Origin: Thermococcus peptonophilus
GTDB taxonomy: Archaea > Methanobacteriota_B > Thermococci > Thermococcales > Thermococcaceae
DNA: 64,000 nt
Assembly: GCF_001592435.1 (NCBI RefSeq)
Contig: NZ_CP014750.1
Span: forward strand, 310,001 to 374,000
Reading direction: 5' to 3'
Below the pieces are notes generated by a model, which was given only the letters and a program-made list of their open reading frames with translations, searched no databases and was not told where the DNA came from. The translations under genes and the position numbers were made by a program. This document shows positions 43,701-53,549 of the stretch, one piece after another (position 1 is the stretch's first letter; every line of letters starts with the position of its first letter).

Positions 43701-44894
43701 TTACTTTGCAGTGGCCACTATCTTAATGATGTCGTTGAACTGGAGCTCGTAGTCATCCCCAACGCGCCGCTTTGTCCTCGCGTTGACAGCATAGAGGAAG
43801 GTCTTCCCGAGGTCAGTATGCACCTTGTAGGCCAGGTCTTTTGGCGTTGAGCCCTTTGAGAGCAGATAAACGTGCGGTAGGACGTTCCCGAACTGGTCAG
43901 TGAGCTTGTTTTCGTCCTGGACAGGATAGACGGGAATCAGCTTGAGGAGCTCAAAGACAGCCCTGTTTATTACTTCCTGAACGCCCGTTGAGCCGAAGCG
44001 CTGGAGGACTTTCTCCCTTATCAGCTCAAGGGCTTTTTCCTGCTTTGGACTCAGTTTTTTGAGAACCTTGAAGTCCGAGCTTCCGGGGAGGTACTCTATG
44101 AAACCTGCCTTAGCGGCCTTTCTCAGGGTCAGTTCGGCCGCTGCCGAGGTCGGAATTACTATGTAGCCCCTCTTTTCACCCTCTTTCTTCAGCCTCTCAA
44201 GCTGTTCATCGCTGGCTGCATCAGCCTTGTTGGCCGCTATGATTATCGGCTTGTTCACCTTCCTGAGCTCGCGGACGAAGTTGAACAGGTCTTCCTCAGT
44301 CCACTTCGTTGGATCGTCGCCCAGTCCGAGCCTGTGAATAGCCTCCCACACATCTTCCTCGCTCACACCGATTCCAGAGAGATGATCTGCTATCGCCTGC
44401 TCAAGCTTCATGTGTTGGAGCTTTATCCTCTTGGCGAACTTTTCCCAGCCCTTCTTGAGTATCCCGAGTATCCAGTAGTCTATCTCTCTCTCGAGGAACT
44501 CAATGTCCTCGACCGGGTCGTGGTAGTCGGTCGGCTGACCCTCTGCATCGGTCTTCCCGGTGGCGTCAACGACGTGTATCAGCGCTGAGGCCATCCTGAG
44601 GTCGTCAAGGAACTTGTTCCCAAGGCCGCGTCCTTCGTGCGCCCCGGGGACGAGACCCGCGACGTCTATCATCTTTATCGGGATCAGCGCCTTTCCGTCC
44701 CTGTATTCGTAGTTCTGCGGGTTTGGAGTGCACCCGAGCTCCTTACATGGGTGCTCTGCTATCGCGTAGGTAACCCCAACGTTAGCATCTATCGTCGTGA
44801 ACGGGTAATTGGCGACCTCCACATCAACAAGCGTTGCCGCCGAGAAGAAGGTGGACTTTCCAACGTTTGGCTTTCCAACGACACCTATCTCCAT
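43701..44894 (-). CDS. YchF/Ola1-like archaeal GTPase with TGS domain
   Basis: The 397-residue GTPase belongs to the Obg-like OLA1/YchF group. G1 is GKPNVGKST near residues 8-16, G3 lies in IDVAGLVPGAHEGRGLGN, and the G4-like motif is AANKAD. A helical insertion follows, and the C-terminal TGS domain (LPHVYLLSKGSTPKDLAYKVHTDLGKTFLYAVNARTKRRVG) completes it. Family members bind ribosomes and stress factors. The ATG at 44894 follows GGTGG by five bases. It is divergent from the CorA gene. Confidence 0.94.
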   Translation of the reverse strand: MEIGVVGKPNVGKSTFFSAATLVDVEVANYPFTTIDANVGVTYAIAEHPCKELGCTPNPQNYEYRDGKALIPIKMIDVAGLVPGAHEGRGLGNKFLDDLRMASALIHVVDATGKTDAEGQPTDYHDPVEDIEFLEREIDYWILGILKKGWEKFAKRIKLQHMKLEQAIADHLSGIGVSEEDVWEAIHRLGLGDDPTKWTEEDLFNFVRELRKVNKPIIIAANKADAASDEQLERLKKEGEKRGYIVIPTSAAAELTLRKAAKAGFIEYLPGSSDFKVLKKLSPKQEKALELIREKVLQRFGSTGVQEVINRAVFELLKLIPVYPVQDENKLTDQFGNVLPHVYLLSKGSTPKDLAYKVHTDLGKTFLYAVNARTKRRVGDDYELQFNDIIKIVATAK

Positions 44895-45010
44895 GCTCTC
44901 CACCAGCCCAAATTCGCCACTGACTTTTAAGTCCTTTCGGCCGAAAACTATAATTTCCTCTCTTACTATTTTCTGCCAAATTGTCTATGCTGTTAAACGG
45001 GGGAAGAAAA

Positions 45011-45988
45011 ATGGAAAAACAGGAAAAGCCCAAGATTACTGCGATAGCTTACTCAAAAGACAAATTCGTTAGTAAGAAACTCTCAAATATAGAAGAGGCC
45101 CTTGGATTCCAAGATTATCGCGTTGTCTGGCTCAACGTTGACGGCCTTTCTTTGGCGGAGGAGCTAAGGGATGTTTTTAAAATTCACGAGAGACCCATAA
45201 GGGCTCTTCAAAGACAGACCTCCCGTGTCAGAGTCTTCGTGTTTCCCGAGTATCTGTTTCTCATCGTCCACCAAGTTTACGAGAGCGAGGGGGGCTTAAA
45301 AAGGGAGAGAGTTGGCATCATCCTGAAAGACAACTTCCTGATAACGGTTCAGGAGATACCTGGGGATGTTTTTGACCCAATTCGGGAAGGTATCAGAGAG
45401 GGAGAGGGCCTTTTCAGAGAACAGGGAGCGGACTACCTTCTTTTTGCTCTCCTTGAGGCAATAGTGGAGAACTACGTCCCGATAATTGAGGCTATAAGCT
45501 CCAAAATCGAGGAGCTTGAGAGCGGGATACTTTCGAGAGGCGACACAGGAACTCTTAGGAAGATACACCGCATACGGCAGGACATCCTCTTCATGCGGAG
45601 AACTGTTTTTCCGCTCCTTGAGGCGTTCAGACAGCTCGAAATTGATGGGTCAAGGTTTTTCAGTGAAGGTACACGGCCTTTTCTTGACGAGCTCCATGAC
45701 CACGTCCGTGAGGTTCTGGAAATCCTGGAGGGCCAGCGTGAGCTCGCCAACAGCCTGATAGATCTCTACTACTCCACAATCTCAATGAGAACCAATGACA
45801 TCATGAGAATTCTTACAGTGGTTTCAACCATATTCATTCCGCTGACGTTCATTACGGGCCTCTATGGCATGAACTTCAGGTATATGCCCGAACTGCAGTG
45901 GCGCTACGGCTATCCTGCGGTGTTGGTGGTGATGCTGGTGATAGCGGTTGGCATGCTGTCATACTTCAGGAAGAAGGGATGGCTTTAA
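45011..45988 (+). CDS. corA: CorA family divalent cation transporter
   Basis: The 325-residue protein is a CorA-type magnesium or cobalt channel. A large cytoplasmic N-terminal domain is followed by two C-terminal helices, with the selectivity motif GMN in [11 protein letters not shown] between them. The long stalk helix region ([15 protein letters not shown]...[11 protein letters not shown]) is also typical. GGGGGA precedes the ATG at 45011. Upstream in-frame codons at 44981 are less likely. Its end overlaps the convergent racemase gene by four bases. Confidence 0.94.
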   Translation: MEKQEKPKITAIAYSKDKFVSKKLSNIEEALGFQDYRVVWLNVDGLSLAEELRDVFKIHERPIRALQRQTSRVRVFVFPEYLFLIVHQVYESEGGLKRERVGIILKDNFLITVQEIPGDVFDPIREGIREGEGLFREQGADYLLFALLEAIVENYVPIIEAISSKIEELESGILSRGDTGTLRKIHRIRQDILFMRRTVFPLLEAFRQLEIDGSRFFSEGTRPFLDELHDHVREVLEILEGQRELANSLIDLYYSTISMRTNDIMRILTVVSTIFIPLTFITGLYGMNFRYMPELQWRYGYPAVLVVMLVIAVGMLSYFRKKGWL

Positions 45989-46683
45989 AAGTCCTCGATG
46001 CCAAGTGCCAGCCTCACGGCCTTCTCGGCTATCACGTCCATCGGATCTATCAGAGGGACAGTGAAGTCTTCCGGCTTTAGAGCAACGCTTACCTCCGTAC
46101 AGCCGGCTATTATGCCCTCGCTCCTCCTTTCCAGCTTCTTTGCAACTTTCAAGAGAAGTTCTCTGCCGAGTTCGAGGTTTCCAGCCTTGACCCCCTCGTA
46201 GATACCCTTCATGACGAGCTCCTGATCCTTTTTGTTCGGCACTGCTATATGGATATCCCTCTTGAGGAGCGCCCGGTGGTATATCATTCCCTTTATCGTC
46301 CCGTCGGTGGCGAGGAGACCCACTTTTCTGAGGCCCATTTCTTCGATTCTTCTGGCAGTCTCCTCTATCATGCTTACTAGGGGGATGTTTATCGCCCTCT
46401 GAATGGTCTCGGAGAAGAAGTGGGCGGTATTGCAAGGCATTATTATAAAGTCCGCACCGCACTCTTCCAGCCTCTTCGCGCTTGCTATGAGCTCTGGCCT
46501 TGGGTCTTCCCCTCTTCCAAGTATGAAGGCTGTTCTATCGGGGATTTTGGGATTGTTGTAGATTATTATCCTCGGGTGATCCTGATCGCGCTTTGCGGGA
46601 GTCTTCTCGACTATCCTGCGGAATAGATCTGAGGTTGCCAGCGGCCCCATCCCACCAAGGATTCCAATTACCCTCTCGGGCAT
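45985..46683 (-). CDS. Aspartate/glutamate racemase family protein
   Basis: The 232-residue protein belongs to the cofactor-independent Asp/Glu racemases. Both catalytic cysteines are present: MPCNTAH near residue 85 and [10 protein letters not shown] near 195. The opening [15 protein letters not shown] fits aspartate racemase. GGGTGAG lies before the ATG. It follows a small cupin gene by 12 bases and is likely cotranscribed with it. D-aspartate formation is the family reaction, and the substrate is not proven. Confidence 0.93.
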   Translation of the reverse strand: MPERVIGILGGMGPLATSDLFRRIVEKTPAKRDQDHPRIIIYNNPKIPDRTAFILGRGEDPRPELIASAKRLEECGADFIIMPCNTAHFFSETIQRAINIPLVSMIEETARRIEEMGLRKVGLLATDGTIKGMIYHRALLKRDIHIAVPNKKDQELVMKGIYEGVKAGNLELGRELLLKVAKKLERRSEGIIAGCTEVSVALKPEDFTVPLIDPMDVIAEKAVRLALGIEDF

Positions 46684-46695
46684 GCTCTCACCCGC

Positions 46696-47040
46696 TCATT
46701 CATTAAGCCATACGGAGTCATCCCCGTAGTAGTTCAGCTTGACAACAAGCAGCCTGAACGGCTCGTCCCTCTCGTTGACCACCCAGTGAACGGTCTTCGG
46801 CTTGACGAGGAAGATGTCTCCGGGTCTCGCTGTATATTCCTTCTCACCGATCCCCAGCCTCGCTTCGCCGCTGATAATGTAGAACAGCTCATATTGGCGC
46901 TCGTGATAGTGCTTCTTGACGGTCTGCCTTGGCTTGACCTCAACTATCTGCGCGTAGCTCCCATCGGGCAGTTCGCCCTCGAAGAGTGGGAGCTTTCGGT
47001 AAGTACCTCGGTCGATGAGGCTTTTGATTTCGGCTTTCAT
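46696..47040 (-). CDS. Small cupin domain protein
   Basis: The 114-residue protein is a single-domain cupin. Motif 1 reads KKHYHERQYELFYIISGEARLGIGEKE, with two histidines and a glutamate able to hold a metal, and motif 2 is PGDIFLVKPKTVHWVVN. GGAGGGGA precedes the ATG. It is the first gene of a two-gene unit with the racemase-like gene, which hints at a sugar or amino acid related role. The ligand is unknown. Confidence 0.9.
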   Translation of the reverse strand: MKAEIKSLIDRGTYRKLPLFEGELPDGSYAQIVEVKPRQTVKKHYHERQYELFYIISGEARLGIGEKEYTARPGDIFLVKPKTVHWVVNERDEPFRLLVVKLNYYGDDSVWLNE

Positions 47041-47128
47041 ATTGTCCCCTCCGGTGATATGATTATCCCCAGTATTGAAAAATCTTCCCTTTCGAATTTC
47101 ATCGAAATGTTCAATCTATCTCAAAAGA

Positions 47129-47137
47129 CTTTTATAT
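47129..47137 (+). promoter_or_regulatory. TATA box for tldD-tldE
   Basis: CTTTTATAT lies about 48 bases before the preferred ATG of the TldD gene and is divergent from the cupin gene. Confidence 0.45.
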
Positions 47138-47180
47138 CTCAACGAGAACATAGATTGGACAAACGTCAACGGTGGTGGAC

Positions 47181-48548
47181 ATGGAAGCACTCGAAAAGGC
47201 CCTCCGCTGGGCTGAGGAGAACCTGAAGGCGGAGTACATAGAGCTCCGTTATGAAGACCTGAGAAAGACAACACTCGGCCTCAAAGATGGCGTTTTTACG
47301 AGCTTCACTGGAAAGCTCCACAGGGGCGTCGCAATAAGAGTTCTGGCTGATGGAGCATGGGGATTCGCCTCAACCAGCGACTTAACAAACCTAGAGAAAA
47401 AGATTGAAGAGGCCTACAAGCTAGCCAAAGCCGCAGCGCAGACCAAGAGGGAGAAGATTGAGCTGGCGGAGATAAAGCCCGTTGAGGACTTCGTGAAGAG
47501 CAAGATGAGGATCAAGCCGAGGGAAGTTGACATCGAGGAGAAGGTGAACCACCTCCGCGAGCTGGAGAAGATTCTCAAGGAAGACGAGGCCGTAAAGAGC
47601 GTCCAGATACGCTACGAAGACGGTGGAGGTAAGAAACTCCTCCTCACCAACGAGGGGACGCGGATAGAGTGGGACTACAACTACCTCTACCAGGGGACAT
47701 ACGTCACCGGCAAGGCCGACGGAAAGCTTGCAATGGCGAGGGACAGCATCGGCGCGGTTGACTACGGCTGGGAGCTGATGACCGAGAAGGAGCCGAACGA
47801 GAGGGTCGCCGAGAGGCTGAAGAGGAAGATGTGGAGCCAGCTCAAGGGCATTGCTCCAAAGCGCGGTGAGTGGCCCATCGTGGCCGGACCGATAGTTGTA
47901 GGCATCATAGCCCACGAGGCGCTGGGTCACCTAGCTGAGGCCGATTTGACGATAAACTCGCCCTTCAAGGACTTAATCGGCAAGCAAATCGCTCCGGAGT
48001 TCGTCACGATGAGCGAGAGGATCGTAGAGGGCGGTTTTGGAAACGACAAGTACGACGACGAGGGCGTTCCTGTCAAGGACATCCACATCATCGAGAACGG
48101 AATCCTCAAGGAAATAATGCTGAACAGGGAATACGCGGCCAAGTGGGGCATGGAGCCGAACGGACACGCAAGAGCGGAGAGCTACCGCTATCCTCCGATA
48201 ATCAGGATGAGAAACACCATCTTCGAGCCCGGCGACCACTCCTTCGAGGAGCTGATAGAGGATATCAAGTTCGGCTACTACGTCGTGGACTTCCGCGGCG
48301 GCCAGGCCCAGCTCAATTCAGCATTCCAGGTTGGAATCCAAGAGGGCTACGTCATAAGGAACGGTGAGATAGCCGAGCCGATAAGGGACACCTCTATCAC
48401 CGGAGTCGCCATCGAGGCTCTCAAGAAGATTTCAGCTGTGGGCAAGGACTTCGGCCTTGAAGTAGGGTTCTGCGGCAAGGGGCAGACGGCCTTCGTAAGC
48501 TCCGGCGGCCCGCACATGCGCTTTGACGGAGGAATAATCATCGGGTGA
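47181..48548 (+). CDS. tldD: TldD-like metalloprotease subunit
   Basis: The 455-residue protein matches TldD, the catalytic half of the TldD/TldE heterodimer that cuts unfolded peptides. The metal motif HEALGHLAEAD (HExxxH) lies near residue 245, and a late GFCGKGQTAFVSSGGPHMRF segment is typical. ATG 47181 follows GGTGG. The in-frame GTG three codons earlier is part of that site. TldE follows 10 bases later, so both subunits are made together. Confidence 0.93.
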   Translation: MEALEKALRWAEENLKAEYIELRYEDLRKTTLGLKDGVFTSFTGKLHRGVAIRVLADGAWGFASTSDLTNLEKKIEEAYKLAKAAAQTKREKIELAEIKPVEDFVKSKMRIKPREVDIEEKVNHLRELEKILKEDEAVKSVQIRYEDGGGKKLLLTNEGTRIEWDYNYLYQGTYVTGKADGKLAMARDSIGAVDYGWELMTEKEPNERVAERLKRKMWSQLKGIAPKRGEWPIVAGPIVVGIIAHEALGHLAEADLTINSPFKDLIGKQIAPEFVTMSERIVEGGFGNDKYDDEGVPVKDIHIIENGILKEIMLNREYAAKWGMEPNGHARAESYRYPPIIRMRNTIFEPGDHSFEELIEDIKFGYYVVDFRGGQAQLNSAFQVGIQEGYVIRNGEIAEPIRDTSITGVAIEALKKISAVGKDFGLEVGFCGKGQTAFVSSGGPHMRFDGGIIIG

Positions 48549-48558
48549 GGTGGTGGAG

Positions 48559-49884
48559 ATGGAGAACCTCATACGCTTCGGCGAGAAGTTTTTTGACGAG
48601 CTTGAGATAGCCGTTTACTGCTCAAGAGAAGTCTCAGCCAACGTGGAGCTCAACGAGATTTCTATGGCCTCAACGAGGAGCGGGGCTTTAACTATAATCC
48701 GCGGAATAAAGGACAAGCGCCTCGGGCTAGCTATTGTGGACAGCGATGAGCAGGAGAAGGTGAAGGAAGCCATAGAACAGGCCGCCAAGATGGCAAAGCT
48801 AAACTCACCCGACGAGACGTGGGTCTCTCTGCCCGAGCCTGGGAAGTACCGGGAAAAGCCAAAGCCGAACTACGAGCTGAAGGAGGCTTCTCCCGATATT
48901 CTGGTCGAGAAGCTTGTCAGGGGGATAAAGCTCGCCCGTGAGAAAGACAAGAACGCTGTAGTGGCTGGAGGAGCCAGCGGGGTTTCATGGGAAGAGAGGC
49001 ATGTCCTCAACTCACACGGTCTCGACGTCTTCCAGGAAGGTGGAGCGGCGTACATGTACCTTGAGCTTGTTGGAAGGAAGGGAAGCGTCGTCACACCGGG
49101 AATCTTCGACTTCGATGCACGCAGAGACCTCGACCTCGACGTTGAGGGGGTCGTTGAAAGAGCCGTCCAGAAGGTTGGGTGGGCTTACAACGTCGTTACC
49201 AGTAAGAACGAAGAAGTGCCTCTGGTCTTCGGTCCGTGGGCAATAGCGGGGCTCTTCAGCTACGCCCTCCTTCCAGCCTTCAGCGGTGAGCGCTTGGTCA
49301 AGGAGACCACGCCGCTCGCAGGGAAGGTTGGGGAGAAGATAGCGAGTGAAGTAATTACCCTCTACGACGACCCGCTCCACCCGCTTTCTCTCGAGCCCCT
49401 CATAGCCGATGGAGAGGGCGTCCCCACGAGGAAGAACGTCCTCATTGAAAACGGAACTTTCAAGGGCTTCGTCTGGGACAACTACTGGGCAAAGGTCTAC
49501 GGGACAGAGAGCACTGGAAACGGAAAGCGCGACCTCAGGAGTGGTGGGATAAACATAGGCTTCCACAGCGTCGTCATCGAGAACGGAAAGCGCTCCCTTG
49601 AGGACATCGTAGGGGAGATCGACAGGGGCTACCTCGTGGACGGCCTGCAGGGTGCGCACTCGAGCAACCCGGACAACGGAAACTTCGCAGTAACCGCCAA
49701 TCCAGCGTTCCTCATCGAGGATGGGGAGGTAAAGGGTTCAGCGGTCTTCCTCATAGCTGGCAATGTCTACGAGCTTCTCCAGCAGGCGAGCGAGGTCTCG
49801 AGGGAGCAGACCGTAATGCCCTTCATGAACACTATGATAACGCCGCACATAAAGTTCGAGAACGTGAAGATCGCTGGAAAATGA
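48559..49884 (+). CDS. tldE: TldE/PmbA-like protease partner
   Basis: The 441-residue protein is the TldE/PmbA half of the peptide-cleaving heterodimer. It lacks the HExxxH metal motif, as expected. Typical features are PLAGKVGEKIASEVITLYDDPLHPLS and the late GAHSSNPDNGNFAVTANPAFLIEDGE. GAGGTGGT lies just before ATG 48559, while two in-frame GTG codons at 48550 and 48553 fall within the site. It is cotranscribed with TldD. Confidence 0.93.
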   Translation: MENLIRFGEKFFDELEIAVYCSREVSANVELNEISMASTRSGALTIIRGIKDKRLGLAIVDSDEQEKVKEAIEQAAKMAKLNSPDETWVSLPEPGKYREKPKPNYELKEASPDILVEKLVRGIKLAREKDKNAVVAGGASGVSWEERHVLNSHGLDVFQEGGAAYMYLELVGRKGSVVTPGIFDFDARRDLDLDVEGVVERAVQKVGWAYNVVTSKNEEVPLVFGPWAIAGLFSYALLPAFSGERLVKETTPLAGKVGEKIASEVITLYDDPLHPLSLEPLIADGEGVPTRKNVLIENGTFKGFVWDNYWAKVYGTESTGNGKRDLRSGGINIGFHSVVIENGKRSLEDIVGEIDRGYLVDGLQGAHSSNPDNGNFAVTANPAFLIEDGEVKGSAVFLIAGNVYELLQQASEVSREQTVMPFMNTMITPHIKFENVKIAGK

Positions 49885-49969
49885 TGCCTTTTCTTCTCCT
49901 AACCTTTTGGGTGCTTTATCGGGAAAACAACCACCATTATGAACCTTGTCGTCCACATAAAGTAAGCCT

Positions 49970-50965
49970 TTACTTCCAGACCCTGAAATCTATTGCTATG
50001 TTGAACTGCCTTGGCGCGTAGGGGCGGACTTTCCTTTCGTCGAGAAATTCCACCTTGAAACCAAACTCCCCAGCCACATTCTTTATCTTCCGCTTGTGCT
50101 CTGAAAACAGGTCTTCTTCCGGGTCGAAGCCGTAGTAGTGTATTATTCCTCCAGATTTTACGCTCAGCATGGCCTCCCTCAGAAACCTGTCGGCAAACTT
50201 GGGAAGGTTCATTATAACCCTGTCGGCCTCGATTTGGCCGGTCACTTTCCGCACATCGCCCAGGATGGGAATAACATTGGGTGTCTTATTGAGCTTCCTG
50301 TTCTCCTCAAGGTATTTTATCGCCCAGGGGTTTATGTCGCAGGCGAACACGAGCTTTGCCTTTTTGGCGAGGAGTATCGAGTATGGCCCAACTCCTGCGA
50401 ACATATCGAAGATTATTTCCCCAGGCTGGACCTTCTCGAAGACCCTCATTCTCTCGGTGGCAAGCCTGGGAGAGAAATAGACCTTAGCAACATCGAGCTT
50501 TAGCCTTATTCCGTTTTCGCGGTGGAGGGTTTCAGTCCTTTTCTCACCGGCAAGGTGTATGAGCTCTCTAACGCGGTATTCCCCTGAAACCTTACTCCCC
50601 TTTGCAAAAACAGCCTTTATGTGGCGGTGGACTTTAAGGATGGCTTCCCCAATGGCCTTTCCATACTCTATGAGTTCCTCCGGTAGTTCGATTATCGCGA
50701 TATCGCCGATAATGTCGAATGAGCTAGGGAGGAGTGACCTCAGCTCCTTGGGAACTTCTACGACCTCACGGTAGCTGTGGGGCCGTCTTTCAGTTTTTTT
50801 GAACTCTGCCTCGGCGAGTTCAAACCCCTCTACGGGTCTTGTAACGGGAAAGAGCACGAAATCTTTCTCTCGCTTGGGGGAGTATCCTTTAGCCAGGACG
50901 CCGAGCTCGATAAGCTTCCTTCGGACGTTTTCAGCTTCCCTCTTTGGAACTTTTACGGCGAGCAT
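49970..50965 (-). CDS. Trm5-type tRNA (guanine-37 N1)-methyltransferase
   Basis: The 331-residue class I methyltransferase matches archaeal Trm5, which makes m1G37 in tRNA and, in some archaea, wyosine derivatives (Taw22). The SAM site is FDMFAGVGPYSILLAKKA near residues 190-205, and the catalytic NPPY-like motif is MNLPKF. The N-terminal D1 domain (VKVPKREAENVRRKLIELGVL) is present, so it is full length. A TTTTTTTAA element about 25 bases upstream suggests a near-leaderless message. I cannot tell Trm5a from Trm5b. Confidence 0.92.
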   Translation of the reverse strand: MLAVKVPKREAENVRRKLIELGVLAKGYSPKREKDFVLFPVTRPVEGFELAEAEFKKTERRPHSYREVVEVPKELRSLLPSSFDIIGDIAIIELPEELIEYGKAIGEAILKVHRHIKAVFAKGSKVSGEYRVRELIHLAGEKRTETLHRENGIRLKLDVAKVYFSPRLATERMRVFEKVQPGEIIFDMFAGVGPYSILLAKKAKLVFACDINPWAIKYLEENRKLNKTPNVIPILGDVRKVTGQIEADRVIMNLPKFADRFLREAMLSVKSGGIIHYYGFDPEEDLFSEHKRKIKNVAGEFGFKVEFLDERKVRPYAPRQFNIAIDFRVWK

Positions 50966-51025
50966 CGAAGAGGGATTGGGAAGTGGGTTAAAAAAGCTTA
51001 GGGAGTACTTCAGAAAAATATCTGC

Positions 51026-51157
51026 TTATATGGAGAACAAAAACGGTGCGAAGCTTTTGGAAAAAAGCTTGAGCAAAAGTGTTCCCTTCCCCTTGAGCTC
51101 GCCTGTTAGGGGGTGTATGCTCCTATAGAAGGCAAGCTCGCGCGGGTTTAACTCCAA
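51026..51157 (-). pseudogene. Possible small gene or gene remnant
   Basis: On the minus strand 43 codons from a TTG read LELNPRELAFYRSIHPLTGE and continue LKGKGTLLLKLF before a stop at 51026. The sequence has coding-like composition, and GAGGAG lies just before the TTG. The frame is closed by a stop directly upstream. It may be a fragment or a tiny protein. Confidence 0.3.
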
Positions 51158-51191
51158 AATCTCCTCGCTAATGGGATTTTAACTTTCTTTT

Positions 51192-51210
51192 TAGTGCCCT
51201 CTGGGCACTA
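51192..51210. repeat. Perfect 8-bp inverted repeat
   Basis: TAGTGCCC and GGGCACTA flank a TCT loop, giving a strong hairpin in otherwise AT-rich sequence. It is preceded on the plus strand by a T-rich stretch. Its role is unknown. Confidence 0.5.
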
Positions 51211-51324
51211 TACTGTGAGAAAATCCTGTAAGATTTCAAATTGGTCTGTAAACCCTCATAAAATTAGCCTGTTCCAAAAAGCATACTAACTTTCCGCCAG
51301 CGCTTTCGCAAGAAAGGGCTGTTA

Positions 51325-51401
<77 letters not shown>

Positions 51402-51468
51402 TCGGGAGAGAACTTGAGGAGTGCTCTTATAAAAGTTACGGTGAAGAGGAAATAAAAAAGGATAGAAG

Positions 51469-53481
51469 TCACTTCTTCCTTCTGAGAAGGAGCGGCACAA
51501 CCGCAAGGCCAACGAGGGCCGCTGGCCCGCAGGTGCTCTTGCCCTCAGAGGACGTCTGCTTGGCTGTAGTGGTCTTAGCGGCCTTTGAAGTGCTGGTGAT
51601 GGTTATCTCCTTGGTAGCGGTCGCCTTATTGCCGTAGAAGTCTTCTGCGACTATCTCTATCTTGTATTTGCCCTCATTAAGGCCGGGGAGCTGGACGATG
51701 TAGAAAGTGTCTCCAGGCTTTCCGCTTGATGGCTCGCCCGGGAACTTGTCAACCTTGCCGTACTTGACCGGGTTTCCGTTCTCGTCATATATGACGGCGT
51801 AGAGGTCCCTTATACCGAGGTTGTCCTGGGCCGTGAAGTAGGCCATGAAGTTGGCGTTCGGCTTCGGGTGGCTAGGCTGGAGGTAGGCTATCTGGACAAC
51901 TGGCTTCTCGGTGTCTGCGCCGGTGTCAATCACAAGCTGGGAGACACCCTGGGGAATCGTGACGTTCAGCATTATGTAGTACTGGTCGGCTATCTGCCTC
52001 TCACCGAGGATCGTGTAGGTTATGTTCGTGGCCTTTGGATCAACCTTTGCTCCCTCAGGTATCGGGAGAACTATAGGGCCGCTGACGCTCTCGTTAAGCT
52101 CGTTAATAAACTTGACCGCAGTCCCTTCCTTCGAGATGTGCCTAAAGGCCATGAACCTCTGCGGAACCGGAACGCTCATGAAGTCGCTCTGGACTTTGTC
52201 GTCCTTGATCTCAACGTTGACATAGGGCATCTCAACGGTTCCATCCTCCTTGATAACAACTAGGTTGCTTCCGTACCAGGTCGGGCTGTGCGTCTTGATA
52301 GTCTGTGGGTTTGTCTCTTTGTCAGGGGCACCAGTTGAGGTCAGGGTGAGGAAGTAGTGCTTGTTGCCGTTCTTGTCAATGTAGAGCCAGTACATGTCGT
52401 GGTGGATGTGTCCACTCATGGTAAGCGGCACGTTGTACTTGACTATGTCCTCAAGGAAGCGTTTGGAAATCTCCTCCTGTGCTGACCAGCTCCTGCGGAG
52501 GTGTACTTTAATCTGATCCCAGTCTGCGTCCGGGTCAAGGCCCTTGAGGACACCACCAAGATAGTTCCAGCCCGGATCAAAGAAGTACGGGTGGTGGTAG
52601 AGGATTATCGGTGTGTAGCCTTTGTGTTCATCAAGAACCTTCTCCATCCACTCAATCTGATCCATTGTGGGGTATCCCTGGTCACCACCGGTATCGAGGC
52701 CTATTATGATGAACTTGCCGATGGTTACGTAGAAGTACTTCGGACCGAGGAGCTGGGTGTAAACCGTCGGCGGGTCATCGTGGTTGCCCTTGATTCCAAC
52801 AACGGGCATGTCGCCGGCGGAGGTGTCCTTTGTTATGTCAAACATAATCTTGTATCCAACCATGTCGCCGCTGGTATCAACTTCATCCCCAGTGTTTATC
52901 ATCAGTGTCGCTCCATTCATCTCCCAGTAGAGGTAGGCGCTGTAGGTAGCGACGACGCTGTGGAGCGGAATCGGATTCGAGCACATCTCCTCAAGCTTGT
53001 ATATGTCCCTCTGGAAGTAGTCCCCACAGACATAGCCCACTTTGGCACCCGTAGTGACATGGGTGTCGCTCGTCCAGGCGAGCTTAAGCTCCTTCGGCCA
53101 CTCCTTGAACACCTTCAGGCCGTCGGGAAGAACAAGGGTGCCCTTGTCGGTCTTTATGAGCAGAAAGTATGTGTCAGGGACTATATCCTCCGGGGTCTTG
53201 ACTTTCACTACAGTCATCCCATCTTCTCCCGGCGATGTTCCCTGGATTTCCAGCTGGTACGGGCCGTGAAGCACTGAGACGGCTTCTATTGAGCTTACTG
53301 AGATCCCCTCCTTTACGTAGAGCTCGAAGCTCCCTCCGGGAAGTGCAAAAGCTGGAACAACTGGTGCCGGCTGGTAGAGGTAGTCGCTGTAGGTGTAGGA
53401 GTACTCTCCCGCCGAGACATACCCTGCGGCGGCCAAAACGGCAGTCAGGGCAAGTAATATGGGGAGGACTTTCCTCAGCAT
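51469..53481 (-). CDS. Secreted metallophosphoesterase with CGP-CTERM tail
   Basis: The 670-residue protein has a signal peptide (LRKVLPILLALTAVLAAAGYVSA) and a calcineurin-like phosphoesterase domain with WTSDTHV, INTGDEVD, GIKGNHDD, ILYHHP and MSGHIHHD motifs. A beta-rich region follows, then a Ser/Thr/Lys linker and the tail CGPAALVGLAVVPLLLRRKK. That tail is the CGP-CTERM surface-anchor signal of Thermococcales. The start at 53481 is set by GGTGAT and the signal peptide. It lies last in a unit with an ABC importer and a DUF447-like gene. The substrate is unknown. Confidence 0.9.
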   Translation of the reverse strand: MLRKVLPILLALTAVLAAAGYVSAGEYSYTYSDYLYQPAPVVPAFALPGGSFELYVKEGISVSSIEAVSVLHGPYQLEIQGTSPGEDGMTVVKVKTPEDIVPDTYFLLIKTDKGTLVLPDGLKVFKEWPKELKLAWTSDTHVTTGAKVGYVCGDYFQRDIYKLEEMCSNPIPLHSVVATYSAYLYWEMNGATLMINTGDEVDTSGDMVGYKIMFDITKDTSAGDMPVVGIKGNHDDPPTVYTQLLGPKYFYVTIGKFIIIGLDTGGDQGYPTMDQIEWMEKVLDEHKGYTPIILYHHPYFFDPGWNYLGGVLKGLDPDADWDQIKVHLRRSWSAQEEISKRFLEDIVKYNVPLTMSGHIHHDMYWLYIDKNGNKHYFLTLTSTGAPDKETNPQTIKTHSPTWYGSNLVVIKEDGTVEMPYVNVEIKDDKVQSDFMSVPVPQRFMAFRHISKEGTAVKFINELNESVSGPIVLPIPEGAKVDPKATNITYTILGERQIADQYYIMLNVTIPQGVSQLVIDTGADTEKPVVQIAYLQPSHPKPNANFMAYFTAQDNLGIRDLYAVIYDENGNPVKYGKVDKFPGEPSSGKPGDTFYIVQLPGLNEGKYKIEIVAEDFYGNKATATKEITITSTSKAAKTTTAKQTSSEGKSTCGPAALVGLAVVPLLLRRKK

Positions 53482-53549
53482 GGTATCACCAGGTAATAAG
53501 AAACCCGCACTGCTTAAAACGTTTCCTCTGGATGCTATTTTCGAACGAT

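Larger units (their letters stand above)
50966..51324. other. Intergenic stretch without an intact gene
   Basis: About 360 bases separate the Trm5 gene from tRNA-Arg. The stretch holds the Trm5 promoter, a short coding-like remnant on the minus strand and an 8-base-pair hairpin (listed separately). The rest is AT-rich, and I see no further gene in it. Confidence 0.6.
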
